NCBI RefSeq assembly: GCF_918797505.1
Contig: NC_092794.1
Span: forward strand, 69,663,345 to 69,727,344
DNA length: 64,000 nt
Source: Bemisia tabaci
Lineage: Eukaryota; Arthropoda; Insecta; Hemiptera; Aleyrodidae
Direction: 5' to 3'
Of this stretch, positions 32,416 through 43,388 are shown in pieces. The number at the start of each line of letters is the position of its first letter. Position 1 is the first letter of the stretch. The notes beneath the pieces were generated by a model. It did no database searches. It saw only the letters and a program-made list of their open reading frames with translations, and was not told the DNA's origin. The position numbers were made by a program, and so were the translations under genes.

Positions 32416-33550
32416 AGGTGAAATTAGCACTTTAAAAGCGTATGCCACTCCGCAAAAAGGGTAGATTTCTCTCCGTAGGGTGTAAGTCACTCCGTAAGTT
32501 AACTTTACTCACTTGGGCCGGCATCTAGTGGAGTGAAGTTTTAACGTTCCTTTACGCAATCATAATGCTTTCAAGTCTGCGCGTATTTAATTAAAAATGT
32601 GTTGAAATTTACACGTAATTTTCACTTTAAACGCTCGCCCGTTTAATATTTCCCCATAAAATGTCATATATTTTGATTTTGATCATGGAAACCTAACCTC
32701 GCTCACCGGTGGAGGGGAATGTTAGATAGCGTTGGTGAAAACTTTTCTTAAGCTTGGCTCCGATGCGCAAATCCGACAACAGAGAGCGCGGGTGTAAGTG
32801 TGACCTGGCCCTCGAAACAGATCATAATTGCCGCTTCGTGTGTGAAATCTCCTCTTTAATAGCTCCCCCCTCCCGGTGTCGTGCTTGCGTTAGTGTCAGT
32901 GTGTGTTTTATCCCCCGCCCCTCCCCCCATTAACCCATCGAGGAACATGACACGATCACACTGTGGCCCGGCCCCCTCCCCCCTCTCTCGAAAGAATGGA
33001 GCTTCGTCGCCTGGATTGTGGATTTTTTCTCTCTTTTTCGTGGCGGCGATGGGGGATCGGGGGAAGGGGGCGGGGGGGGGGCGATCGTTTTTCCCAGGAA
33101 TTAAACGGATCCACCGAGACTCGTGGTCGTCCGACCTGCTGCCGGCGACTTGAGACCTTGAACCGGGCTTCTTTGCAGCTTTACCTGCCGCAGTGCCGCA
33201 TGCGCGGGAAAAAACTTGAATTTGAACAAGCGAGGCTTAGAGTACCTACATTGACATGCAGAGTATGGATATTTGCGTGCGGGTTTTTCATTGCTCGCGA
33301 AAAATGGACTGATACGGTGCGCTTACGGCCGTGAGTAAACTGACAAAATGGCGATTTCACGCAACCGTCGAATTACAAATGGAAGTTTTTGCCAATAAAG
33401 GTGAAAAGAGAATCAAGCCAACTAAAACTCTTGGACGGCACATCTAACAATCATGGAGCAAAAATAGAGCTGAAAAAGGGCGCAAAAGCTAGTTTTTCAA
33501 GGGAAACATTTGGGGGTTCAAATCAAAGACTCCTAATTCATTTGAAAGGC
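32416..33550. other. No gene recognised
   Basis: 32880-33120 is G/C-run-rich and carries overlapping plus-strand frames (32881-33334) that resemble nothing. The rest is unique AT-rich DNA. Confidence 0.35.
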
Positions 33551-33551
33551 A

Positions 33552-33743
33552 CTAAGGAATCCCCCTAGTGCAGTTAAACCGAGCGATTGATCTTCCAGCA
33601 GGAGAGTACACTGATGCCAGCTTGTAGACTTGTTTTAATTTTATACAATTATGTGAAATCCACTGAGATATACGCCAAGAGTATAAATGAGAACAAATAG
33701 GAACGATTAAATATTCTAAGGAAAGCACCATGTAGACTTTCAA
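33552..33743 (-). other. 63-codon open frame next to the exon candidate
   Basis: A minus-strand frame just downstream of the exon-like segment at 33790-33974. It contains a stretch LSLEYLIVPICSHLYS, faintly like the L-S-L-E-x-F...Y-S tail of insect odorant receptors. The phase does not join cleanly to the preceding segment (two leading bases where one is needed) and the intervening gap is only about 50 bp. It may be a decayed last exon or chance. Confidence 0.18.
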
Positions 33744-33789
33744 AGCTCGATGTACTTATTTACTTCAAAATAAAATTGTCAGTATTTAC

Positions 33790-33974
33790 ATGTTCACCGA
33801 AAGGATACATGTTCGAACTTTGCTGCTCATCTCAAACCAAGCATCGCCAACTTCGTATCGAAGCTTTGCCTCCAAGTTTCCCATATTATAAAATAGTACT
33901 AGGAAATGAAGTTTGCCCTCAAACTTCAAACTTTTAAAAAGTAAAAATGTAGAGAAAATAATTGATGAACTCAT
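33790..33974 (-). CDS. Candidate exon, chemoreceptor-like C-terminal region
   Basis: On the minus strand the pyrimidine-rich acceptor CTTTTCAACATC plus ATTTTTTACAG is followed by an open frame of 61 codons plus two bases, closed by a donor CAT|GTAAATAC. The reading contains a hydrophobic segment (KLHFLVLFYNMGN) and then EVGDAWFEMSSKVRTCIL. A small residue-Asn after a membrane segment, then E-x-x-x-A, W-F/Y-E-M-S, and K/L-x-R-x-x-I-L is the pattern around the sixth to seventh membrane segment of insect odorant receptors (7tm_6). Acceptors at 33923 or 33898 would give shorter versions; the one at 33923 keeps phase 0. The upstream partner at 35076-35178 ends in phase 0, matching this start. The expected final exon was not found, so the gene is incomplete here or a pseudogene. 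Family assignment is my inference from short motifs. Confidence 0.4.
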
Positions 33975-35075
33975 CTGTAAAAAATGATGTTGAAAAGAGC
34001 ATTCTAATTTTACTGAGGCATGTTAAACTTTACGGATCTCATACATTCGAGACTCGACGAGGAGGAGGAGGATGATTAAGTTCGGGAATTGATCTTCAAA
34101 ATCGAAAAACTTGTGTCTTAATTCAAGAAACGAGACATTATGTTTAACGTTAATATTTTTCAATAAGTCGCCTTATTTAATTCTGCTTTAAAAGTTTGTC
34201 CAATCCTCATAAAAGCATGACTTACTGCCTAATCTATCCTTGAATTTTACTGATATTTGAAAATTTAAACAAGGTGGAGAATTGGTGCTGGGTCCACACC
34301 ATTTCGCGGGGAGAACAAAGCCAAGAAATTCCAAAAAATTTCAATTTGAGTCAAAAAATTGTCCGCCTAGTTACGTACAGTTCGGGCCAATTTTTTAATA
34401 GTATTTTTTCTCGTTTGTATTTTTAAATCAATTTCGAATAACTTTATACATTGAATTCGGTAAAATTGCGGACTTATCCTCAACACATCCGGCAACTCGA
34501 GGGAAAGACTGAAAAAAGGAGTAGGGAAATAAAATAAAATAAGAATGGACTTGGGAGGAGGGTAGGTGGGGAAGCAATATAATAATAGGCCAAGACAGAG
34601 GTCCTGCGAAAGGCGGAGAGCCTTAAGGATAATCTTATTCATGAGGGCGCTGGCGCTCCGAGGTGTGACCAAAATGCTTCCCCAGTGGCCCATAAAATAT
34701 TGGAAGGACTGGCATGCAAATGTCCCGTCGCGGCCGCTGCCCAAGCTGCCCGCTCTACAAATGAGCCTAATCTAACAGTCAAAACACTGGCCAATTTATT
34801 TTACTGCCCCGGTCCAGGCAGCACGCTCCTTTAAAAACGACTTGCACCCCCGGTTTCGCCCTCGCGCCTGATATTTCTTATTTATGCAACCCGCACGGCC
34901 CAGTTACCCGCCCTGGACCCTTCACCGTTGCGAGTGTTCCGCCGAATCTCGGACTTCTCCTGCTGCACCTTACGAGTACAACTTTCACCCATTAAAAGTT
35001 GCTTTTTTCCTGTGGTTCATTTAGCTTTTATTCCTTGAAAGTGAAAAAATAACAAAAACAGTTTGAGAAACTCAC

Positions 35076-35178
35076 CATGAGGAACCCAGCCGTGATTACA
35101 AGTTTCACAATATCTGATGTGGAGTTTTCCAGGGGTAAAACAATCACAAGCGCAGCCCGGCACTGTGCATCGTATCGA
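35076..35178 (-). CDS. Candidate internal exon (membrane protein)
   Basis: Minus-strand segment of 103 bp: one leading base completes a split codon, then 34 codons follow. The acceptor TTTTGCTTGTCTGTTTCAG is close to ideal and the donor is CTCATG|GTGAGTTTC. The reading includes ALVIVLP, an acidic-polar turn LENSTSD, and IVKLVITAGFLM, a likely start of a membrane helix. It joins in phase 0 to the segment 1.1 kb downstream (33790-33974), suggesting an odorant-receptor-like protein. An alternative is a proton-coupled amino-acid transporter (SLC36 type), where a Y-G-D...L-N-L-P...V-K-L-x-I pattern occurs, but the diagnostic T-L-N-L-P is absent. Upstream exons were not recognised. The exon itself is better supported than its family. 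Confidence 0.45.
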
Positions 35179-35417
35179 CTGAAACAGACAAGCAAAACTT
35201 TATTATTCAACAATCCCTATAAAATTGGAAAAATAAAAATTTCAGAAATATATAGGTCGTTTTATTTTTTAACAAAGAAACAACACCTTCTCGACCATTG
35301 CGTTCAGATAAAAGTCAGGTGAGTTGTTATACTGTCACTTTGCCGTCAAATTTTAGTGCTCATCATTTACAAAATACTGACGATCCTCAGAAAGTACGGA
35401 AGAAGATAAAATTGCTT

Positions 35418-35617
35418 CACTGAAAAAACTCCGGCATTGGAAGCCGTACTTACGGGCTATATAAACATACCGTTCGCGTTCCGGGCTCAAAGACCGACAC
35501 TTACGGGTGTAGCACCCGGAGTAAATGAAGCTACGGCTCCAGCACCCGGGCGTTTCGGCCTGTGAGGCCGGAACGGACAGTATGTCTGTATAGCCCCGAA
35601 ATTTTTTGTTTTCAGTG
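35418..35617. mobile_element. Family C hairpin MITE, copy 4
   Basis: CACTGAAAAAACTCCGGCAT at the left and TTTTTTGTTTTCAGTG at the right. Stems are a little more diverged than copy 1. About 240 bp upstream of the minus-strand exon candidate, in its probable intron. Confidence 0.86.
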
Positions 35618-35905
35618 CCATTTTTTCATTATAACATCAAAATATCACACGACACACGGGTGCATGTCTCAAGTATATTACTCCCATTTCTCAGGGTGGA
35701 GTGGCAGGTCTTGGAATTCTTTCTCCTGTTTAAACAGTCTGAATGATGGCGGCCGTCAGCGGGTCATCTCGGGACTATCTCTGTCTTCTTCAGGATCAAA
35801 TGGATCAGAGGGAGAGAGAAAGAAGATAGAACTATCTTCTCGAATCAGAAAATAAGCCTCCCGCTCAGACGCCAAACTCGATAATCAGACGTTAATGAAG
35901 TGCAG

Positions 35906-36322
35906 TTACAGCCTCGTGGCAGGGGTTGTTCTACAAGGGGGCTGTTCGGACAAAAGGGGCGCAACAGCCTCTTTTCGTCCGGTTATGGGGCTCTCCGTGA
36001 CGGAACGGTGCGGCGCTCCGATCGCGGAATAATTACTCGGTAAATAATGAAGACCCTTAATGTCAAACCAATAAAAGACGGGATAAAAGGCTACGGGAGG
36101 GAAGGAGTGATAACAATGCCGTGACTGCCGCGGCTGGGACGGCGAGGTGCTTTTCCGTTCTGTTAAGTCATCGATGTCTTCGGCATTTTCGGTTGTGTCT
36201 TCGGCTGACAACGAATCGAACAGCTGCACAGGGTGTTTATCAAGTTCCAAGTCAGGGTGAGTGAGAGGTTGTTGCAGAGATACACTACCTCGCACCAAAC
36301 TGGCTCTTATAAAAACGTTCAT
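35906..36322 (-). other. 138-codon open frame, unassigned
   Basis: A minus-strand frame outside recognised repeats. The middle, SAEDTTENAEDIDDLTERKS, is acidic and protein-like. The C-terminal half is featureless. No signal peptide, domain or splice site supports it. It could be a remnant of a transposase or an upstream exon of the minus-strand gene, but I have no positive evidence for either. Confidence 0.2.
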
Positions 36323-36520
36323 GGGACGGTTTTACAAATCCTCAAAAAATTGAATTGGTCAAATAGCAATAAATATTTTTTGGATCGTGGAAAAAATGCA
36401 GCCGTCACATAATGACATTGTACAAAATGTTGATCGAATAGACTTCCGAAGTAGACAAATTTTCAATTCAAATCCTTGTCCTGAAAAATCCCCCTCCTAT
36501 CGAAAATATAGGATCCGCAC

Positions 36521-36750
36521 GAGCTGATACCACTATTCGACCACGGGAGAGCTCGTGCTGCATACACTGAAAATTGTAGGCGCACGGCTCATGCGTTAGA
36601 ATCACCTCGCCACGTTAGTGGAAGGATATTTTTTGAGTGTTCTAAATAAGCTTGTAGTGATACCACTATTCGAACACTTGAGAGCCCGTATTGCCTACTA
36701 TACAAATTGAAGGCGAACTGACATGGCGTTAACGCGACTTCTTCCCATTC
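36521..36750 (+). repeat. Diverged direct duplication, 133-bp offset
   Basis: GATACCACTATTCGA at 36525 and 36658 begins two diverged units that continue through GAGAGC(T/C)CGT, AAATTG(T/A)AGGCG and a TGGCGTTA-like end. Non-coding. Confidence 0.65.
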
Positions 36751-36928
36751 GGTAAAAAACGAAATTTTCTTTCTGTCTTAACTCAAGGAAATATTTTTAC
36801 ACCATTCGCATGCGAGAAAAAGTAGGTATCCGGTTAAATTAAGCCTCCACCGCCTCCCACTAACTTGCAATAAAATTGCAGTACCGTTGGAAAAATCGGA
36901 AAAATGAGTTCCTGAAAAGTCTTGTTTT

Positions 36929-36987
36929 ATGAAAGTGAATTTGGCAACGCCGGCGGACACATACGACGTTACTTCTTTGTACGGCAG
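36929..36987. mobile_element. Family D right-end fragment
   Basis: GAATTTGGCAACGCCGGCGG and ACATACGACGTT...TACGGCAG match the terminal 60 bp of family D. The left half is not recognisable. Confidence 0.5.
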
Positions 36988-37393
36988 TGTGTGTACGTCT
37001 GTGACTCCTCCGTAATTGTGACTTGAACCGGGGTTAGATACTCCCCCCTCCCCTTCGGACTGACGCTTCATACCGCGCTTTATTTCTCATAATGATTCGG
37101 AGATTTTTCTGCCCCCCCCCCCTCCCCCGATCTTCCCTGGATCCGCGTTCGCGTGTGAATGGACCAATCAACGAATCTGTCATCTCACCACGCTCCACGC
37201 GAGTCAGGTGGGCCGGGGACCCCTTATTTTGATTAATCAATAACATGCTCCCTCCTTAGGCCCCCTTTTCCTCTCTCCCTTCGTCACTGATTCGGAGAGG
37301 GAATGAAATTGTTAGCTTTTCTTGTCCGCATGACCCCGGTCGTGTGATGTCGTGCCTGTCAGCGAGACGTTTTTCATACGTCGTCTCATTATT

Positions 37394-37516
37394 TGGACGC
37401 ATTTCTGTCCATCGGAACTATGTGCATTATGACATGAGCCCTGTTATGCATATATTCTTATGGGTCGCAGGGCTCATGGCTTAATGCACATAGTTCCGTT
37501 TGATAGAAATACGTCC
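37394..37516. mobile_element. Family B hairpin MITE, target duplication ATTT
   Basis: GGACGCATTTCTGTCC at the left and AGAAATACGTCC at the right; ATTT exact on both sides (37390-37393, 37517-37520). Same length and inner stem (GAGCCCTG...CAGGGCTC) as 1565-1687. Confidence 0.9.
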
Positions 37517-37685
37517 ATTTGTAACCGCATCGAAGGACTGGCCGGGACGATCGAGTGGACGTTCAAATGAGTTCATTGAAAATAAATTAAGAGTCAGAAA
37601 TGTTAAGGAGCCTATTGTAACGGTTTCATCAAATCGAATTTAAATTTGAAACTTGGTTAAAAAGCACCAGACTAGAGTCAAACGA

Positions 37686-37877
37686 TAAAATATTATTAAA
37701 ATATTGAAAACTCACTAATCAGAGGGAAATTTTTGTGAAAATCCGATGCGTTTGTGACCCACACTGGTTATCTTCCGGAACGCGACATGAGACATTGAGT
37801 CGCGTCCCAATCAGCATCGGATTTTGACAAAAATTTCTCTCTGACTAGTGAGTTTTTAATATTTTAATAATTTTTTA
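37686..37877. repeat. 192-bp foldback
   Basis: GAAAACTCACTAATCAGAGG and AAATTTTTGTGAAAATCCGA are mirrored by CGGATTTTGACAAAAATTTC and CTCTGACTAGTGAGTTTTTA. The centre contains a GACATGAGACATTGAGTCGC segment. Single copy. Confidence 0.8.
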
Positions 37878-38015
37878 AATTTAATTTAGCTACACAAAAA
37901 AAAAATCATATTGGATTAACATTCAACATGATTGGTAGAAATATAAATACGATTTTCTGTTAACTAATTGTAAGACTTAACTTAGGAAGGGAAAATCATC
38001 CCTTCAGACTACATA

Positions 38016-38118
38016 ATAATGGTGAATTTGCACGAAAAAATTGTATGGCTGCATTTTAATAGAGATAATTAAGCTAGGTTCGCAGTATTTTTAATTTTAT
38101 TTTTCAGTATTTTTTAGT
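38016..38118. mobile_element. Left fragment of the element at 43798
   Basis: ATAATAATGGTGAATTTGCA and GCAGTATTTTTAATTTTATT match the left part of the element at 43798-44128. It stops where a half family C element begins. Confidence 0.55.
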
Positions 38119-38237
38119 TTCGATTGCTCCGGGTGCTGCACCCGGAACTTTCGGCCTCTGAGCCCGGAACACGGAGGGTATGTCTATAAAGCCCGTAAGT
38201 ACGGCACTCACGGCCGGAGTTTTTTTTTTTCAATGAA
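38119..38237. mobile_element. Family C half element, copy 5
   Basis: Begins abruptly at CGATTGCTCCGGGTGCTGCA, the hairpin centre, and runs to GGCCGGAGTTTTTTTTTTTC. Only one arm remains. Confidence 0.82.
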
Positions 38238-38815
38238 CTTCTGAACCCCATTAAGATAATAATCCGTCAAACTTGTATAAAATTCTGTGTCTATAGGGTA
38301 ATAGGCTGTTAACTGCCATCGAAAACGCGCAGGAAAGTTACGCAGACCCGCGACGAATCAGGCAAGGGACGGAGGCGGGGGTAGCGAGTCGAAAAGTTTG
38401 GTCGAAAGCCCCTCCGTCATTTACAAACTAGAAAGGAAGGGGTTGGTCGGACAATCAGGGATGAGAAAGAAGGGAGGGGATTTTAATTATGTGTTAATAA
38501 CCAGTAAACAAGACGCAGGCAAGACATCGGGGAAAACGTGTCAAATGAAAAATTACCGTACGCAGTCATCCGATAAGAAAATCCCTTCGCCGCACTGTGG
38601 GGCGCGATGGATCGGAATAGGAATAAGATGGATCGTTATACGCATACTTTGGTTCACTCTTCCAAACTCAAGGTAGTGATTGCTCTATAAACGATCTTTT
38701 GATGTATCTCGATCGACTTAAATGACTTAAGTTGTTCTTAAATTTAAGGTAAGGCCGTAGAGAAGCTTGGAAATTTGGAGACGGGGGAGGGATGCACGGA
38801 GAAATTTGAGGCTCG
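38238..38815. other. No gene recognised
   Basis: Unique sequence with a short plus-strand frame at 38398-38676 and a donor-like TTTAAG|GTAAGG at about 38744-38755. No acceptor partner or motif supports an exon. Confidence 0.35.
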
Positions 38816-38819
38816 CCTA

Positions 38820-39072
38820 CTGCCGTGCTAGAGAAGAATACCGTATGAGCCTTCAGACGTTGTCAAATTTCCTTTGAAAAATCACGAATTTTCGGAAAAA
38901 TTCGTAAATATTTTTATTCCAGTTTTCCGGAGGATTTTGCTCGTAATTTGACCTGAAAAGTTTGAAAAGTCCAAGGAAAAATATCCATAACTTTCTTCAG
39001 AAATACACACTATCTGAAAGAAAATTTGGTAAAATTCGAATGCTCATACGACATTTTTCCTACGCGCGGCAG
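38820..39072. mobile_element. Family D MITE, copy 3
   Basis: CTGCCGTGCTAGAGAAGAAT at the left and TTTCCTACGCGCGGCAG at the right. Flanks CCTA and GCTA agree at three of four bases. 253 bp. Confidence 0.83.
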
Positions 39073-39488
39073 GCTATACGTACGACTGGAATCACCATGT
39101 AAGGGTGCGTTCTCTATAATCGACCGTAGCTACGCGCTAATACGGCCCTGTTTTTGAGGTAACGTTTCAGCAAGTGCAAGTACACAGAGAGACGAATTAT
39201 TCTGAAAGTTCTGTTGACATGGGAAATGGAACATAAATTGATCCTAACATTCGGCTGATTCTAGGGATTCCCGGTTTTTGCCAACGCAAACTGTCCCTAA
39301 ATCAACACAAAGCTATTTGTCTTGTGTTTCACTTCCTTGGTTTGTGTTACTGAAAGAGTGTATAGGTAAAGCGATCCGTTTTTTACTGAGAAACAAATCT
39401 TTGATAGATCTATATAAATACCACTCTCTTCTACCTCTCAAATTAAAAGGATAAAACTTATCTAATTTGTAGATTCTTTGTATCCATT

Positions 39489-39543
39489 AAAAAAAAAAAA
39501 AAAAAAAAAAAACTCAACTCAAGAGACATTTCTGCAATGTTTG

Positions 39544-39591
<48 letters not shown>
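39489..39591. repeat. Poly-A (24) then poly-T (45)
   Basis: A-run at 39489-39512 and T-run at 39547-39591, 34 bp apart, able to form a strong A:T hairpin. A poly-lysine stretch read on the minus strand is an artefact of the T-run. Confidence 0.9.
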
Positions 39592-39592
<1 letters not shown>

Positions 39593-40003
39593 TACGACAA
39601 CGGTAGCTGCTTTTTTGGTATCTGGATTGGAAAACGTCTCAAATCTTGCACATCAAATACATTTACTGAACTAATCAATGTAGTTTGAGTCGGGCAAATT
39701 TCGGAATCGGAACACTGTGCGTCGGGGCACCAGAAGCGACACTCGCTCGTGTGTTTGCCTCCCCGCCCCGTCGAAGCGGGCCTGTTCGAGAGTGAGCAGG
39801 GGTGGATGGATGTGTTTAGAGTAACTTCATACTTCATATCGAGAGTGTCGGCACACTCTTGACAAGCAATACATCTTTGTCAGCATGCAGATAACACGTT
39901 GATTGAATTGAACCCGGAAGTGATTTTCCGCGCCCCGGCGCCCACGCTGACCGATGGGTCACTGCTCTCATGACAATAATTCCAGATCAAGGACTTCCAT
40001 TTT

Positions 40004-40248
40004 CCCATGCTGAGAAAAAACGACGTATAAATACTCAGGAGTTGCCAAATGTACTGGATAAAAAATGTATTTTCAAAAAAAGTTATGCATATTGTTCCTT
40101 GAAATTTGCAGATATTTTAGATTAATCACGAAAAAAATTGTCTGAAAAATTGTTAGAATAATAGCCATAATTTTCCGAGTAAATTAACTTTTTAAGGAAA
40201 TATGGCAACATCTAAAGGCTCATACTATGTTCGTCCTTAGCACAGCAG
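40004..40248. mobile_element. Family D MITE, diverged copy
   Basis: GAGAAAAAACGACGTATAAA, GAGTTGCCAAATGTACTGG at the left, and TATGGCAACATC plus CGTCCTTAGCACAGCAG at the right. The left terminus has decayed. Flanks do not match. Confidence 0.65.
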
Positions 40249-40651
40249 CATTCTACAGATTGATTATGTCATTAAGAGTTGTTACTCCCTCAAAAACTAA
40301 GAACGGTGCGTGCACATTTTGTTACTATATTCCAAGGAGTTCAGCGAAGCCGGAAGCAATGTGGTATAGAATTATGCTGTAAATACGACGGTACGTTGAA
40401 ATTATGGTGCTGCAGAGCTTTGTTATTAATCTTTGACGGAAATTTTGCAAACGTTCATAAACTTCCTTTCAAAATGGCAGCTTTTCCGATGTTTTTTTGT
40501 TGGCAAAATTGCACTTCGGCTTATACGTGAAAAAAAGTGTCTTTCCAATCGAGCTTTGAAATTTTCTAGTGAAAATACTAGGGCACCTGGACTGTAGTGG
40601 TTCAACATTAAGTAAAAAATTCCTGAATCAGATGATAGCTTGCCACTTAAT

Positions 40652-40773
40652 CGTCGCTACTCTGACGTAAGAGCATATCTCGATTTCAACATGACCCCTG
40701 TTTTCCGTTTATCTTTGTGCATTCCGGAGGTCATTTTGAAATTGAGATACGCCCTTACGTCAAAGGAACGACG
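40652..40773. mobile_element. Family M MITE, copy 3
   Basis: CGTCGCTACTCTGACGTAAG at the left and CTTACGTCAAAGGAACGACG at the right; inner TCTCGATTTCAACATGACCC. Flanks TAAT and TTAC match poorly. Confidence 0.72.
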
Positions 40774-41096
40774 TTACATGGACGTCGCTACAGAATGTGA
40801 AAGACGATCACGGATGTGTCAAAAGTATCAGGTGGCAACCAGGACGTCTTAAATGTGTGAGTGGCACGGCCGTAGCGCTTTGGATGGCGAGTGGCGAGAG
40901 GTTGCGAAAAGAGAACATCAAAATTCGCCGACAGACGCAGACGTCATGTCGCCGTTCACCGGACGTGCATTTACCACCAGCCTCCATCTTAACCGGCCGC
41001 GGCGCGGCGCACGGTGGGTCGAGCCAATAGGAGAAGTCGGACACAATTTTGAAACTTTAAAAGCTTATAACTCCGTTTATACAAAACTTTGAGCTT

Positions 41097-41554
41097 CTAA
41101 AAGTGGTTCCATTGGTTTCCTCGTAAAATTTTCATCTGAAATCACCCCTGTAAATTTAAAATGTAACGAATTAGACATCAAAATTTGCGGTTTTTGTTAA
41201 AAATTATATGTCTAACTCCTCTGATAGACTCAAACCACCGAGCGGTGCGGCGCGGTTCGTACAGCGGCCGTGTGGGACGAACTCCGCACTTACCGCACAT
41301 CTTCAAACCATCGCTATACTGTCACTCATCTCTCTTGACGCTCTTGATGAGACGGAGCTAAATGGACTGGATTTTGCAATAAGGAACTAAAATTTCTGGC
41401 TTCTAGACCTTTTAACGTTAAAAATAGCAGATGTTTAAGAAATCTACGGAGAGGCCGATTTTGGCCCTTAACGGCTCTGCTTCCTTCCCCGCAACTATGA
41501 GGTCACTGTCAAAGTTTCCCAAAAAAGCAGATTTCCGTCGAAAAACCCCGGGAG
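41097..41554. other. Spacer with a family L partial copy
   Basis: GATTTTGCAATAAGGAACTA at 41370-41389 matches a family L end. The rest is unique, with no gene. Confidence 0.45.
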
Positions 41555-41863
41555 CAGCGGGCTGATCGTTGGACTTTGTAGACGAAGCCATAGACAAAGA
41601 AGTCATAGGGAGTATGGAGCGATCCTCTTGGTTGACATGGTTGGTTCCTATTGACTGAGGAAGAAAATAATTATGGACTTACTGTCGGGTCTTTGGTGGG
41701 TTGCCGTTACTTAGTCCATTACCTACCTCCTATGTCCATTGCCACCACCCGCTTCCACCAATAGGATCCCTCCGAATCCCTTTGGTCGTCTTTGTCTATC
41801 AGTTTCAATAATCAGCATGCTGATGTCTTCTTTGTCTATCACTTTCAACAATAAGCTCCCAGG
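41555..41863. mobile_element. Family P MITE, copy 7, with duplicated right tip
   Basis: CAGCGGGCTGATCGTTGG at the left, TTTCAATAATCAGCATGCTG at about 41803-41822, followed by a second right tip GTCTTCTTTGTCTATCAC plus TTTCAACAATAAGC. The extra tip is probably a local duplication. Confidence 0.8.
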
Positions 41864-42398
41864 GCTCCTTAGATCCCTAGTGCAGAGGCTCACCTCAAAG
41901 AAATATACTTCACTCCTGTTCCTTTTTATGCCCGGATCTTACATTAAATCTTCTAGAATACAACGCTAGAGTCACAATTAATGATTCTTATCTAGTTATC
42001 ATACTTCTTCCTTCCAAACCGATTCTCTGGGTGGAACCTCGACGTGGCAACAGGCCGAGAAGCCGAACGGCGAAGACTCTCGACCTGACAGAAAGAGTCC
42101 CATTATCAAAATATAACTCGAAACAGCGATGCGACTCGTTTAATTTCTAATCCGGCCGCGTTTTGACGTTTGATTCCGTGCTGCCATTAATCAAACGTGA
42201 ATCCGTCGTTGGGTCGTTTGGATCATCGTGCCCACTTGACGAGCAGTGCAAGGACCATTGTGCACACTCGAACATTGCCATGGTGAACCGGAAATCACGC
42301 ACATTTCGTGTCCACTCCCAGGGGCGCTTTAAAGTCACAAAAAACTGTGAAATTCTTCCGGGGAAGGGGCACAATATCGTACATAATAACTTAACGAA

Positions 42399-42690
42399 AG
42401 GGCTTCGCTCCCTGACCGCTTCGCGGTCCAACCCCATAAAGCGCTTTGCGCACTGTGAAAAAAAAGATCGGAAGAATTTACCATTCCTTCACGCTGTATT
42501 TCACACAGCGTAATTTAGAGTCAATTTTGCCAGAAAAAAGGTAAACCTTACTATATGTATACTGCTACAGGCAACTATTCCTCTCGCAGAATCGACTCTG
42601 AATTCATGCTGTGTAAAATACAGCGTGAAGGAATGGTAAATGCTACCAGTTTTTTTTTCAGTGTGCCTTAGGAGTTGTGTATTACGCGTT
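42399..42690. repeat. Dispersed repeat split by a CACTG element
   Basis: GGCTTCGCTCCCTGACCGC and GCGGTCCAACCCC precede, and ATTACGCGTTACTC follows, the MITE at 42451-42663. The undisturbed order is seen at 2490-2575. Confidence 0.5.
42451..42663. mobile_element. CACTG-ended hairpin MITE (213 bp)
   Basis: CACTGTGAAAAAAAAGATCGG at the left and a T-run plus TTCAGTG at the right. TTACCATTCCTTCACGCTGT and TTTCACACAGC have complements near the right end. AGAGTCAATTTTG pairs with an AGAATCGACTCT stretch. Confidence 0.82.
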
Positions 42691-42813
42691 ACTCTTTATG
42701 ATTTTTTTAAGAATATGATTTAGGATTTGAATCATGTCGATTAATACAGTTTTTAAGGTTTTTTTTGCATTTTCATTTCTGGTCCATAAGTATTTATGGG
42801 AATGACGGTTCAA

Positions 42814-43362
42814 TGTACCACTAGACAAGGTACAAATTTCAGCATTCGGATACATGTGTCTTCACCAAAATTTCACGTAAAACACGATGCGCACAAAAAA
42901 ATCACCGAAATCAACTCCTTCCGAAGATATTTAATGATTCTTAGTGCGTGAATTGAAACCACCCGCTCATGAAAACTCAATGCTCTACGTGATTCACATC
43001 GCGCGCTAAACGTTATTATGAACGTCTCTGCGATAAAAAAATCTGGCAACCTCAATCTTGACGCTTTGGCTCAGCTATAGCAAATTACTCATAGTTTGAA
43101 AAACACATGGTGGGAAAAGAACATTGCTTGATTGAGAAGCTTGCTGAAACCGTTGTAGTGCGCGATTTGACTCACGTAGAGCTTTGAGTTCCCTGCGAGC
43201 GGGCAGTTCAAATTCCTCGTAACCAATGTGAAATAAAAATGTTAATATCTCCGTTAGGAGTTGGTTTCAGTAATTTTCGTTGCGCGAATCGTGTTCTACG
43301 TGAAATTCTGGTTAAGAAACATATATCAGAATGCTTAAATTCGTACCTTGTCTAGTGGTCCA
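42814..43362 (-). mobile_element. Family E element, copy 2 (inverted)
   Basis: TGTACCACTAGACAAGGTAC at the left and TACCTTGTCTAGTGGTCCA at the right. The order of internal segments (GCTATAGCAAATTACTC, CCTCGTAACCAATGTGAAAT) is the reverse of copy 1. About 549 bp. Confidence 0.85.
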
Positions 43363-43388
43363 TTAATCGTATAGCGTTCAGTCGGCAC

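Noticed and set aside
33552..33743. Final exon of the candidate receptor
   Set aside because: The phase is wrong for the preceding donor and the implied intron would be about 50 bp. Kept only as an unassigned frame.
39514..39837. Poly-lysine protein
   Set aside because: The lysine run is a reading of the 45-bp T homopolymer.
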